Below, one piece after another: positions 28,414 to 37,155 of a stretch of 64,000 nucleotides of DNA. The stretch covers positions 1 to 64,000 of the forward strand of contig NZ_FRAB01000016.1 of the NCBI RefSeq assembly GCF_900142195.1, given 5' to 3'. The position numbers and the translations under genes were made by a program. The notes beneath the pieces were generated by a model, which saw only the letters and a program-made list of their open reading frames with translations, searched no databases and was not told the origin of the DNA. Source of the stretch: Paraburkholderia terricola. GTDB lineage: Bacteria > Pseudomonadota > Gammaproteobacteria > Burkholderiales > Burkholderiaceae. Every line of letters starts with the position of its first letter. Positions within the stretch are counted from its first letter, which is position 1.

Positions 28414-29634
28414 TCAGGCCGCGGCTTTCAGACCCGACGCGTGCGTCGGCTCGCTCAACCACTCCATAGCGGCAGGCAAACCGCTTTCCTTGAGCGATAC
28501 GCCCGCGAGCCGCAGACCCATTTCGCAACCGGCGAGCGTGGCGAGCAGCGTCAGGTCGTTGCAATCGCCCAGATGACCGATGCGGAACATGCGGCCTTTC
28601 ATCTTGCCGAGCCCCGTGCCGAGCGACATGTCGAAGCGTTCGTAGATGAGCTTGCGCACGCTGTCCGCATCGACGCCGTCGGGCATCATCACGCCGGTGA
28701 GCACCGGGCTGTACACGGCCGGATCGGCGCATTGAATTTCCAGACCCCACGCGCGCACCGCGCGGCGGGTCGCCTCGGCGAGACGCTCGTGACGGGCGAA
28801 CACGTTGTCGAGCCCTTCGCCGAGAATCATCTCGAGCGCTTCGTGGAGCCCGTAAAGCAGGTTCGTGTTCGGCGTGTACGGCCAGTAGCCGGTCTTGTTC
28901 ATCTCGACGATTTCCGTCCAGTCCCAGAAGCTGCGCGGCAGTTTCGCCTGCTTGCCGGCGGCAAGGGCTTTCGGCGAGATCGCGTTGAAGCTGATGCCGG
29001 GCGGCAGCATCAAACCTTTTTGCGAGCCCGACACCGTGACGTCCACGCCCCATTCGTCGTGGCGATAGTCGGCGCAGGCGAGACCCGAGATCGTGTCGAC
29101 GAGGAACAGCGCCGGGTGACCGGCGGCGTCGATTGCGCGACGCACGGCGGCGATGTCGGAGGTGACGCCCGTGGAGGTTTCATTGTGGACGACGCACACC
29201 GCCTTGATCGCGTGTTGGGTGTCGGCGTGCAGGCGTTCCTCGATCATCTGCGGCTGCACTCCGCGCCGCCAGCCTTCGATGCCCGGCAGGCCGAGGAATT
29301 CAGGCTTGAGGCCAAGGCTTTCCGCCATCTTTTTCCACAGCGTGGCGAAGTGGCCGGTCTCGAACATCAATACGTGATCGCCGGGGCTCAGCGTGTTGGA
29401 CAGCGCCGCTTCCCATGCACCCGTGCCCGAAGCCGGGTAGATCACCACCGGTTGCTGCGTCTTGAAGATTTTCTTGATGCCTTCGAGCACTTCCAGGCCG
29501 AGTTCGCCGAACTCCGGGCCGCGGTGGTCGATGGTGGGATAGCTCATCGCGCGGAGGATGCGATCCGGCACCGGGCTCGGCCCCGGAATCTGCAGGAAGT
29601 GGCGGCCAGCGGGATGAAAGTCTAGTTTGAGCAT
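28414..29634 (-). CDS. Class V aminotransferase (serine-glyoxylate type)
   Basis: A 406-residue PLP enzyme of the alanine/serine-glyoxylate aminotransferase group. The N-terminal IPGPSPVPDRIL, substrate loop YPASGTGAWEAALSN near residue 80 and PLP lysine in SGSQKGLMLPPG near 205 are all visible. The ATG at 29634 is chosen because GGAGGAG lies just upstream. Expected reaction: transamination between serine (or alanine) and glyoxylate. It is divergent from a GntR regulator, and both genes carry matching palindromes at their starts. The MFS gene follows after 260 bp, so it may be a separate transcript. Confidence 0.88.
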   Translation of the reverse strand: MLKLDFHPAGRHFLQIPGPSPVPDRILRAMSYPTIDHRGPEFGELGLEVLEGIKKIFKTQQPVVIYPASGTGAWEAALSNTLSPGDHVLMFETGHFATLWKKMAESLGLKPEFLGLPGIEGWRRGVQPQMIEERLHADTQHAIKAVCVVHNETSTGVTSDIAAVRRAIDAAGHPALFLVDTISGLACADYRHDEWGVDVTVSGSQKGLMLPPGISFNAISPKALAAGKQAKLPRSFWDWTEIVEMNKTGYWPYTPNTNLLYGLHEALEMILGEGLDNVFARHERLAEATRRAVRAWGLEIQCADPAVYSPVLTGVMMPDGVDADSVRKLIYERFDMSLGTGLGKMKGRMFRIGHLGDCNDLTLLATLAGCEMGLRLAGVSLKESGLPAAMEWLSEPTHASGLKAAA

Positions 29635-29652
29635 TGGGCTCCTCCGATTGAA

Positions 29653-29666
29653 TTTTGCATTCAAAA
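29653..29666. promoter_or_regulatory. Putative GntR operator, aminotransferase side
   Basis: TTTTGCATTCAAAA, a near-perfect palindrome about 20 bp upstream of the aminotransferase ATG. It has the same TTTTG-NATNC-AAAA form as the copy at the GntR start. Confidence 0.6.
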
Positions 29667-29790
29667 AACTATATCAGACGAACTTTGACAATCCCAAGGC
29701 GAAATTCGCTTGCCGGCACCGGTGTTTACCCGCGTGCTTACCTATTCCGCGTGCTTCCGATAAAATTGCATGCAGTGCGATGTTGAGGAT

Positions 29791-29804
29791 TTTTGTATGC
29801 AAAA
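29791..29804. promoter_or_regulatory. Putative GntR operator overlapping the regulator start
   Basis: TTTTGTATGCAAAA, covering the ATG of the GntR gene, so binding would also block translation-proximal transcription (autoregulation). A weaker related element, TTGCATGCAG, lies at 29766-29775. Confidence 0.6.
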
Positions 29805-30522
29805 TTCGGATTTTGATGCCGGTGTGACGGCTTCGCAGCTCATGCCGAAGGTCGAGCGGCAACGCCTGCACGACACGGTGGTGGAGCATATTCGGCGCTT
29901 TATCGTCGAAGGCGTACTCGAGCCGGGCAAGAAACTGAACGAGCGCGAACTGTGCGAAACGCTCGGGATTTCACGCACGCCGCTGCGTGAGGCGCTGAAG
30001 GTGCTGGCCGCCGAAGGGCTGATCGAGATTTCGCCGAACCGGGGCGCCTCGGTGTCGAAGATGTCGGAAGCGGAGTTGCGCGAGACCTTCGAATTGATGA
30101 GCGGACTCGAAGCGTTTTCCGGCGAGCTGGCGGCCGAGCGGATGACGGCGGCGGAGCTGGCCGAGATCAAGGCGCTGCACTATGCGATGCTCGCCTGCCG
30201 CACGCAGAACGATCTGCCGGGGTATTACAGCCGCAATCAGGCGATTCACGACAAGATCAATGAAGCGGCCAGGAATTCGGCGTTGCGGCAAACGTATATC
30301 GCGGTGAATCGGCGCTTGCAGGCGCTGAGGTTCCGGTCGAATTTCCAGATTCCCAAGTGGGATCGCGCGATTCACGATCACGACGAGATGTTGAAGGCGC
30401 TAGAGGCGCGAGATGGCAAGAAGTTGAGCGCGATTCTTCGGCAGCATTTGCTCGACAAGCGGGATGCGGTTTTGCAGGTGCAGTCGCAGGAAGAGGTGGC
30501 GGGGGGCGGGTTGAAGGCCTAG
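29797..30522 (+). CDS. GntR-family regulator, FCD subfamily
   Basis: A 241-residue regulator. The winged helix-turn-helix spans about 25-90 (LNERELCETLGISRTPLREAL). The FCD ligand-binding domain spans about 95-225, with the metal-binding pattern seen in HDKINEA and the HDHDEML helix. The ATG at 29797 is preferred because TTGAGGA precedes it by 7 bases. Regulators of this type respond to small carboxylic acids such as glycolate, lactate or gluconate. Being divergent from the serine-glyoxylate aminotransferase and having matching operator-like sites, it likely controls that cluster. Confidence 0.9.
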   Translation: MQNSDFDAGVTASQLMPKVERQRLHDTVVEHIRRFIVEGVLEPGKKLNERELCETLGISRTPLREALKVLAAEGLIEISPNRGASVSKMSEAELRETFELMSGLEAFSGELAAERMTAAELAEIKALHYAMLACRTQNDLPGYYSRNQAIHDKINEAARNSALRQTYIAVNRRLQALRFRSNFQIPKWDRAIHDHDEMLKALEARDGKKLSAILRQHLLDKRDAVLQVQSQEEVAGGGLKA

Positions 30523-30701
30523 ATTGGGAGTAACTGGACGGCCTGACCGATCCTGCATAAAAGTAATCGGGTACGGGCCGGCCTTGGTACAGTCGGAGCG
30601 CGCAGCGCTCAAGTGAAACGCAATTGAACGATGACGACCCGACCGGGCTAACCTTCGTAAGGCCCAGCCGCTCTCCGAAAGTTGTCCCCCGTTTCTGTTT
30701 G

Positions 30702-30763
30702 CAAGCCTGTGGACAACGTTCGCATAGGCCAGCCAAGTGATTGATGCGTCAGCGGTATCGCCT
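30702..30763. repeat. Intergenic direct repeat, copy 1
   Basis: It starts CAAGCCTGTGGACAAC and contains GTGATTGATGCG near the middle. About 45 of 62 positions appear to match copy 2, 183 bp away. GTTGTCC at 30681-30687 can pair with GGACAAC at 30711-30717. Confidence 0.6.
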
Positions 30764-30863
30764 TGCGGTTCATGAGTAGGCATCGCGTGTCGCTAGCGAC
30801 CCCGGAACACGCCAGCCCCCGCCGGAAGGCCGCCGCTCCAACCGGCGCGCGCTCCCGGCTCCA

Positions 30864-30946
30864 GTTGTCCACACAAACTGGGAACAAGCTTGTGGACAAC
30901 CTGCGCACAGCGATGCCAGGTGATTGATGCGGCAGGCCTATTGCCC
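30864..30946. repeat. Intergenic direct repeat, copy 2, with perfect 10-bp inverted repeat
   Basis: It includes GTTGTCCACA (30864-30873) and TGTGGACAAC (30891-30900), perfectly complementary around a 17-base loop. It then continues with the unit shared with copy 1 (GTGATTGATGCG). The arm TTGTCCACA also resembles a DnaA box with one mismatch. Confidence 0.6.
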
Positions 30947-30975
30947 CCCGGCTCAACAGCAGGCAGAGGGCCGCT

Positions 30976-32307
30976 TCAATGCCGCGCATCCTTCTGACGC
31001 AGCGACTCCGGCAAGCCACACAACACAATCAGCGCGCAAACCAGGCTCATCGCGCCGATCACATACAAAGCCGGCGTCGTACTCCCCGTCAGATCCCTCA
31101 CGCGTCCCACCATGATCGGACTCACGATCCCGCCCAACTGCCCGAGCGTATTGATCAAAGCAATTCCGCCGGCCGCGCCGGCGCCCGTCACGAGCTTGGG
31201 CGGCAGGGCCCAGAACGCGGGGATCGAAGCCACCACCCCCGCTCCCATCACGGCCAGCGCGACGATCAGCAACGCAGTCTGCTTGTCGAAGAAGCCCGCG
31301 GCAAAGAACCCGATCGCCGACATCACCAGCAAGCCGAACACAAACTTGCGCCGCTCGCCGCTCGCGTCGGATAAGCGCCCCACCACCACCATGCAAATCG
31401 CGCCGCACACATACGGCACCGCCGTCAGCAGGCCGATCACAGTCGGATTGTGGGTTCCCGCCACGCGAATCAGATGCGGCGCCCAGAAATTCAAGCCATA
31501 CGAACCCACCTGGATCAGAAAGTACACGAGGCCCAGCGTCAGGAATCCCGGTGTCCTGATCGCGCCCAACAATGAATGCCCCGTCTCGGGATGACGGCTT
31601 TGCTGAGCAATCTGCGCCGTCAGAAAAGACTTCTCTTTCGGCGACAGCCAGCCCGCTTCGTCGATACGATCCTTCAGCAGCTTCAACACCAGGAATCCCA
31701 GCACGACGCACGGCAGGCCGCCGAGCAGAAACAGCCAGTGCCAACCCGGCATGCCCAGCACGCCGTTCATATGGCCGATCACGAGACCCGCCGCCGGCGC
31801 GCCGACCAGCCCGGAAAACGCAGACGCCAGAAACAGCATCGACGTAATACGCCCGCGATAGCTCGGCGGAAACCACAGCGTCAGGTAATACAGCACGCCG
31901 GGCGCGAAGCCCGCTTCCATTGCGCCGATCAGAAAACGCAGCCCGTAGAACTGCCATTCGTTGCTGACGAACACCATCGCCGCCGTCGCCAGTCCCCAGG
32001 AAATCATGATCCGCGCGATCCAGCGCCGCGCGCCGACCTTGTAGAGAAACAGGTTGCTCGGTACTTCAAAGAGGACATAGCCGATCACGAACAGGCTCGC
32101 GCCAAGACCATAGGCGGTGTCCGACAGCCCGAGGTCGCTCTGCAACTGGAACTTCGCGAAGCTGATGTTGATGCGGTCGAAGAATGCGAACAGATAGCAG
32201 ATCATGATCAGCGGCATGAGCCGCCACGCGACTTTGCGGATGATGGCCGCGGCATCGTCCGCGTTGCGCTCACGATTGCCGGATGCGACTGCGCCAAGGT
32301 CACTCAT
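30976..32307 (-). CDS. MFS transporter, ACS type
   Basis: A 443-residue, 12-segment carrier. YLFAFFDRINISFAKFQL in segment 1 and the loop EVPSNLFLYKVGARRW identify the anion:cation symporter family (phthalate/tartrate/hydroxyphenylacetate type). The ATG at 32307 follows TTGGAGACAAAC. It lies 58 bp downstream of the HMG-CoA lyase gene on the same strand and probably imports the substrate of the lyase/CoA-transferase pair. Confidence 0.9.
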   Translation of the reverse strand: MSDLGAVASGNRERNADDAAAIIRKVAWRLMPLIMICYLFAFFDRINISFAKFQLQSDLGLSDTAYGLGASLFVIGYVLFEVPSNLFLYKVGARRWIARIMISWGLATAAMVFVSNEWQFYGLRFLIGAMEAGFAPGVLYYLTLWFPPSYRGRITSMLFLASAFSGLVGAPAAGLVIGHMNGVLGMPGWHWLFLLGGLPCVVLGFLVLKLLKDRIDEAGWLSPKEKSFLTAQIAQQSRHPETGHSLLGAIRTPGFLTLGLVYFLIQVGSYGLNFWAPHLIRVAGTHNPTVIGLLTAVPYVCGAICMVVVGRLSDASGERRKFVFGLLVMSAIGFFAAGFFDKQTALLIVALAVMGAGVVASIPAFWALPPKLVTGAGAAGGIALINTLGQLGGIVSPIMVGRVRDLTGSTTPALYVIGAMSLVCALIVLCGLPESLRQKDARH

Positions 32308-32365
32308 GTTTGTCTCCAATGCCGGATTCGGCGATGCCGTCCGGTCGTGTAATCGGTTAGGGGGT

Positions 32366-33340
32366 TTAGATCTGTAGAACGTATTCGGGCACTGCATGCA
32401 GGTCGCGGTTGCGGCCGGCCTTCGCCAGTTGCCCGGGCACGTCGTGGCCGAGCAAGGCAGGCAATGCGCGCGACAACACGAGCAGCTTTTCCAGGTCAAT
32501 CGCCGTGGGAATGCCCATTTCATCGCACAGGTTCACGAGGTCTTCCGTGCAGATGTTGCCCGACGCGCCCGGCGCGAACGGACATCCACCGAGACCGCCG
32601 AGCGCCGCGTCGAAACGGCGCGCGCCCGCGTCATACGCGGCCAGCACATTGGCGAGACCCAGGCCGCGCGTGTTGTGAAAGTGCAGCGTGAGCGCCGAGG
32701 CAGGCAGCCGTTCGAGCACGCGCGCGACGAGCCGCGCCACCTGGCGCGGGTTCGCCATGCCGGTCGTATCGGCCAGCGTGACGCTCTCGATGCCCATCTC
32801 GCGATAGGCATCGACAATGCCGATCACCCGGTCTTCGTCGATCCTGCCTTCGAACGGACAGCCGAACGCGGTCGCCACCGTTGCGTTCAGCAGCACGCCG
32901 GAACCCTGAACGTGCCGCACGATATCGCCGAACGCAATCAGCGACGACTCGCAGCTCATCCGCATGTTCGCGCGGTTGTGCGCCTGGCTCGCCGACATCA
33001 CGAGGTTGAGTTCGTCGGCGCGCGATGCGAGCGCGCGTTCCGCGCCCTTCAGGTTCGGCACCAGCGCGACATAGATCACGCCCGGATGCCGCCCGATCTG
33101 CTGGAACACGGCCTCGCCGTCGCGCAAAGCGGGAATCGCTTTCGGCGAGACGAACGAGCCCGCCTCGATACGCGTGAAGCCCGCGGTGGAAAGCGCGTTG
33201 ATCAGTGCGATCTTGTCGGCGGTGTCGACCCAGGTGGGCTCGATTTGCAAGCCGTCGCGCGGCGCCACTTCCTGCACGATCAGCTTGTCGAAATGCGGGG
33301 CGCTCATTGCATGGCTCATTGCATGGCTTGCGTCGTTCAT
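32366..33340 (-). CDS. Hydroxymethylglutaryl-CoA lyase-type aldolase
   Basis: A 324-residue TIM-barrel lyase of the HMG-CoA lyase family. It has VAPRDGLQIEPTW at the start (metal/substrate residues Arg-Asp), ADTTGMANP near residue 195, HFHNTRG near 220 with the metal-binding His pair, and the signature loop GGLGGCPFAPGASGN near 255 containing the catalytic Cys. Expected reaction: cleavage of 3-hydroxy-3-methylglutaryl-CoA to acetyl-CoA and acetoacetate, or of a related acyl-CoA. The start overlaps the CoA-transferase stop (ATGA). The first 15 residues contain the duplicated HAMS motif, so the true start may be slightly internal. Confidence 0.88.
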   Translation of the reverse strand: MNDASHAMSHAMSAPHFDKLIVQEVAPRDGLQIEPTWVDTADKIALINALSTAGFTRIEAGSFVSPKAIPALRDGEAVFQQIGRHPGVIYVALVPNLKGAERALASRADELNLVMSASQAHNRANMRMSCESSLIAFGDIVRHVQGSGVLLNATVATAFGCPFEGRIDEDRVIGIVDAYREMGIESVTLADTTGMANPRQVARLVARVLERLPASALTLHFHNTRGLGLANVLAAYDAGARRFDAALGGLGGCPFAPGASGNICTEDLVNLCDEMGIPTAIDLEKLLVLSRALPALLGHDVPGQLAKAGRNRDLHAVPEYVLQI

Positions 33341-34530
33341 TGCACGGCTCCTTCGCGGCGCAGCCGCTCGATGTCATCGCTGGCGAAACCCAGTTCGCTC
33401 AGCACGCTGCCGGTATGTTCGCCGAGCGCCGGGCCCGACCAGCGCACTTCGCCGGGTGTGTCCGAGAGCTTTGGCACGATGCCCGGCATCTTCACGGATG
33501 CGCCACCGGGCAATTGCGCTTGCAACAACATGTCGCGCGCCTGGTAATGCGGGTCGGCCACGATGTCGGCCACCGAGTAGATGCGCCCCGCCGGCACTTC
33601 CGCGCGTTCGAGCGCGGCCAGCACGTCGTCGGTGGCGTGGTGCGAGGTCCATGCGGTGATCGCCTGATCGAGCATCGCGCATTGCTTCGCGCGGCCGTCG
33701 TTATGCGCCAGTGCGGGATCGTCGGCGAGATCGGCGCGGCCGATCACATGCATCAGGCGTTTGAAAATCGGATCGCTGTTGCCGGCGATCACGACGAAGC
33801 CCTCGTCTTCCGTGCGATACGTGTTCGACGGCGCGATGCCCGGCAATGCGCCGCCGCTGCGTTCCCGCACGTGACCGAGCAGATCGTATTCGGGCACGAG
33901 GCTTTCCATCAGATTGAACACGCTTTCGACGAGCGAGACGTCCACCACCTGGCCTTCGCCCTGCCCTGTCTTCACGCGCAGCAGCGACATCAACGCGCCG
34001 ATCACGCCATGCAGCGACGCGAGCGAATCACCGAGACTCACGCCGACGCGCGCCGGCGCGCCATCCATTTCGCCGGTCGTATAGCGGATGCCGCCCATCG
34101 CTTCGCCGATCGCGCCGAAGCCCGGCCGGTCGCGATACGGGCCGGACTGGCCGTAGCCGGAGATGCGGACCATCGTCAGTTTCGGGTTGATCGCGTGCAG
34201 CACGTCCCAGCCGAGGCCGAGCTTTTCGAGCGCGCCGGGGCGCAGGTTTTCGATCACGACGTCAGCATCGGCGGCGAGCCGTTTGACGATATCGACGCCG
34301 TCGGCCGACTTCAGGTTCACGCACACGGACTTCTTGTTGCGCGACTGCAGATACCACCAGAGCGAGGTGCCCTCGTGCAGCTTGCGCCATTTGCGAAGGG
34401 GGTCGCCGGTTTGCGGGGCTTCGATCTTGATGACGTCGGCGCCGAACTCGGCCATGAGACGCGCGGCAAACGGCGCGGCGATGAGGGTTCCGATCTCGAC
34501 AACGCGGATACCCTGGAGGGGTCCACCCAT
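33337..34530 (-). CDS. Class III (CaiB/BaiF) CoA-transferase
   Basis: A 397-residue family III CoA-transferase. It has GIRVVEIGTLIAAPFAARLMAEFGADV-type N-terminal landmarks, ENLRPGALEKLGL near residue 95 and the catalytic Asp in SLGDSLASLHG near 167. The ATG at 34530 is chosen (GGGAGA upstream). It is translationally coupled to the HMG-CoA lyase gene. A simple reading is that it activates a free dicarboxylic acid with CoA from succinyl-CoA, and the product is then cleaved by the lyase. The human relative SUGCT accepts glutarate and hydroxymethylglutarate. Confidence 0.88.
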   Translation of the reverse strand: MGGPLQGIRVVEIGTLIAAPFAARLMAEFGADVIKIEAPQTGDPLRKWRKLHEGTSLWWYLQSRNKKSVCVNLKSADGVDIVKRLAADADVVIENLRPGALEKLGLGWDVLHAINPKLTMVRISGYGQSGPYRDRPGFGAIGEAMGGIRYTTGEMDGAPARVGVSLGDSLASLHGVIGALMSLLRVKTGQGEGQVVDVSLVESVFNLMESLVPEYDLLGHVRERSGGALPGIAPSNTYRTEDEGFVVIAGNSDPIFKRLMHVIGRADLADDPALAHNDGRAKQCAMLDQAITAWTSHHATDDVLAALERAEVPAGRIYSVADIVADPHYQARDMLLQAQLPGGASVKMPGIVPKLSDTPGEVRWSGPALGEHTGSVLSELGFASDDIERLRREGAVQ

Positions 34531-34635
34531 TGTGCTGTCTCCCAAGCTGATTTCGTGTTGAGAGACAGCTTAGAAGCGACGCCGCGGCGGCGTCCAACCG
34601 CAATTCGCCAACGACCGTTCGCGAACGGCGAACGC

Positions 34636-35586
34636 TCAGCTTGCAGCGTCGGCGGGTGGGGCTTCAGTGGCTTCCGAGGCTTCGATCGAGCGCAGATGCT
34701 CGAACAGCAGGCGGCTCACCGGCGAAAGCGCCTCGACGTCGCGCACCACCAGCACGAGGCTGCGTTCGGACCAGTCGTCCTCGAGCGGCACCCCGACCAG
34801 TCCTAGCGAACGCCCCATCAGTTGATACACCTTCAGCGGCAACACGCCGACGCCCATGCCGGCCTGCACCATCCGGCAGACCGCGTCGAAACCCGGCACG
34901 TGGATACGTAGCCGCAACGGCTTGCCGGCCTGGCGCGCGGCCATGTGAGTGCGGGCATTGATCGAACTGGCCGCGTGCAGGCCGACGTGATCGCCGTCCA
35001 GCGTTTCGGCGAACGCGACGCTGGCGCGCGCGGCCAGCGGATGGTCGTCGCGCGTCACGAGCACCAGCGAATCGCGCCGATAGTGCACGACGTGCAGATC
35101 GCGCGTGTCGGCGTCGCCGGAACAGATGCCGAGGTCCGCGAGGCTGTCGTCGACCGCTTCGAGGACGCCGCCGCTCGGCCGCTCTTCGAGGTCGAGCTTG
35201 ACGCGCTCGTGCTGCAACTGGAACGCGCGCAAGTCCTCGGGCAGAAATTCGACGATCGCCGACAGATTGGCCATCATCCGCACATAGCCTCGCACGCCGC
35301 TCGCATGGCCGGCCAGTTCGATGCCGATATTTTCGATGTCGCGCATGACGCGGCGCGCATGATGCAGCAGCGTTTCGCCGGCCGGCGTGAGCGTCATGCC
35401 GCGCGCGTTGCGCTTGAACAATGTGGCGCCCACGGCCTGTTCGAGCTCGAGCAGGCGCTTGCTCGCGGCGGAGACGGCAATCGCTTCGCGCTCGGCGGCA
35501 CGCGTGAGCGTGCCTTCCTCATAGACGGCAAGGAAGAGTTGCAGCGTGGTGAGGTCGAGCTTTCGTAGAAGGTTTTTGATGACCAT
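34636..35586 (-). CDS. LysR-family transcriptional regulator
   Basis: A 316-residue regulator. The N-terminal winged helix (about 10-70: AVYEEGTLTRAAEREAIAVSAASKRL) is followed by a LysR substrate-binding domain (about 95-300). It lies upstream of, and in the same direction as, the CoA-transferase/lyase/MFS genes, with a 105-bp gap that contains the palindrome CGTTCGCGAACG at 34611-34622. It is the likely regulator of that unit. Being co-directional rather than divergent is less usual for LysR genes. Confidence 0.9.
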   Translation of the reverse strand: MVIKNLLRKLDLTTLQLFLAVYEEGTLTRAAEREAIAVSAASKRLLELEQAVGATLFKRNARGMTLTPAGETLLHHARRVMRDIENIGIELAGHASGVRGYVRMMANLSAIVEFLPEDLRAFQLQHERVKLDLEERPSGGVLEAVDDSLADLGICSGDADTRDLHVVHYRRDSLVLVTRDDHPLAARASVAFAETLDGDHVGLHAASSINARTHMAARQAGKPLRLRIHVPGFDAVCRMVQAGMGVGVLPLKVYQLMGRSLGLVGVPLEDDWSERSLVLVVRDVEALSPVSRLLFEHLRSIEASEATEAPPADAAS

Positions 35587-35790
35587 GGCGAAGCGCCGGG
35601 CGGTTGTGCGATCCGTCTATTTTGACATCGGGGTAACGCCGCGGGGTAACGCCAATGCAGTATCGCGAGCGCTTCCGCTCTCAATGAATGCCGCATGAAC
35701 GCGCGGATCGATGCGCAGCGCCGCCGCACGCATCCCGATGTTGCATGAGAAAATCACAGGCTCCTCATGCCATCGATCACAAGGAACGCC

Positions 35791-36549
35791 ATGACTGCCT
35801 CTTTTCCGATTCGCGCGATTGTCACCGGCCACACGCGTGGTCTGGGCGCGGCGCTTGCCGAACAACTGCTCGCGCGCGATGTCACGGTACTGGGCCTGTC
35901 GCGCTCGCGTCACGCGGCACTCAAGGCGCGCTTTCCGGCACAACTCGAGGAAATCGAACTGGAACTGGCCGACCCGGTCCGCGTCGCGCAATGGGTCGCA
36001 ACCGATGCGCTACGTGCATTCGTGAGCGGCGCGCAATCCATCTTGCTGATCAACAACGCGGGCATGGTGCAGCCGATCGGTCCGCTCGAAGGGCAGGACG
36101 CAGCGGTCATCGCAAGCGCGGTGAGCCTGAACGTGGCTACGCCGCTGATCCTCGCGAGCGCGCTGGCCGCGGCGAGCGTCGACGCGAATGATCGGCGCAT
36201 CGTGCATATCTCCAGCGGCGCGGCCCGCAACGCGTATGCCGGCTGGAGCATCTACTGCGCGACCAAGGCCGCGCTCGATCACCACGCGCGCGCTGTTGCA
36301 CTCGACAGGAATCGCGCGCTGCGTATTTGCAGTCTCGCGCCGGGTGTGATCGATACGAACATGCAGGCGCAGATTCGCGATAGCGGCACCGAGCAGTTCC
36401 CCATGCGCGAAAAATTCGAAGACCTCAAGCGCAACGGTCAACTGTCGACGCCCGAGCAATGCGCGATGCAATTGCTCGATTACGCATTCAGCGATGCATT
36501 CGGGCAAACGCCGGTGGCCGACATTCGCGAGCTCGCGAAGCAGGCTTGA
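35791..36549 (+). CDS. Short-chain dehydrogenase/reductase
   Basis: A 252-residue classical SDR. The cofactor motif TGHTRGLGAAL is near residue 13, NNAG near 87, the catalytic Ser in ISSGAARN near 138 and YxxxK as YCATK near 153. The ATG at 35791 follows AAGGAACGCC. It resembles sepiapterin/benzil-reductase-type SDRs rather than fatty-acid reductases, but the substrate is unknown. A monocistronic gene followed by the distal iteron cluster. Confidence 0.88.
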   Translation: MTASFPIRAIVTGHTRGLGAALAEQLLARDVTVLGLSRSRHAALKARFPAQLEEIELELADPVRVAQWVATDALRAFVSGAQSILLINNAGMVQPIGPLEGQDAAVIASAVSLNVATPLILASALAAASVDANDRRIVHISSGAARNAYAGWSIYCATKAALDHHARAVALDRNRALRICSLAPGVIDTNMQAQIRDSGTEQFPMREKFEDLKRNGQLSTPEQCAMQLLDYAFSDAFGQTPVADIRELAKQA

Positions 36550-36565
36550 AGAGCGCAAGCAGCGC

Positions 36566-37155
36566 TCCCGAAAATCCTCACCTTCCGGCTGACATGCCGA
36601 CAACCAAACACGCCGGGCGCACTATTCGCGTCGCGCCTGGCGGCTTCCGAAGTTCGAAACCGATCGCCGAACGTGCTCCCGAAAACCCTCACCTTTGGCA
36701 CGCGGCGATTGGGGTCCGACGCAAGCCACGCATCGGACCGCTCCCGAAAACCCTCACCTTTCGAACTTGGTGGCAGGCCGCAAAGGCATGCTGGGCTGGG
36801 CACCGATGGTTCCAAACGGGCCACTCCCGCAAACCCTCACCTTTAAGGCCGCGTGAGTAATCTGCATCCCCAGGTAAGCGGCGGCTCGTCGAACGATGAA
36901 TCGGACGATGTGTCAGCCGGCGCTGTTCACATCTGGAAGGTGAGGATGAATGGCGCGCGCGGCTCACGGATTGGCCGATCACTCGCAGGTCCCGAATATC
37001 CTCACCTTTGAGCGAGCGGACGCAATACAAAGGCCGGCCATGACGATCGCGTGAGCCGGTTTATCCACGCAATCAGCGTGTTTTAGCGGCTATCGTCACC
37101 GGGAACCGCGTGTTGCAGACCCCTCGGCGCACGGCTCCCGAAAACTCTCACCTTT
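36566..37155 (-). repeat. Distal cluster of six iteron-like motifs
   Basis: Copies of TCCCGAAAACCCTCACCTTT or close variants begin at 36566, 36677, 36742, 36825, 36990 and 37136. Variation is confined mainly to the centre (AAAATC, AAAACC, CAAACC, AATATC, AAAACT), while TCCCG and CTCACCTT are constant, just as in the origin array. All six read in the orientation opposite to the origin copies. The cluster is about 18 kb from the array. Confidence 0.85.
37061..37069 (+). promoter_or_regulatory. DnaA-box-like nonamer inside the distal iteron cluster
   Basis: TTATCCACG differs from the strong DnaA box TTATCCACA only at the last base. It lies between the last two distal iteron copies. A single nonamer can occur by chance. 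Confidence 0.35.

Larger units (their letters stand above)
30523..30975. other. Intergenic region with a duplicated hairpin-containing element
   Basis: About 450 bp without a gene. It holds two diverged copies of a unit of about 60 bp (see repeats at 30702 and 30885), each with a GTTGTCC / GGACAAC inverted repeat. The overlapping minus-strand open frames follow the repeats and are not credible genes. Confidence 0.6.

Noticed and set aside
36937..36950. Reverse-orientation iteron copy in the distal cluster
   Set aside because: Only AAGGTGAGGAT matches; the CGGGA end is missing, so it was not counted as a copy.
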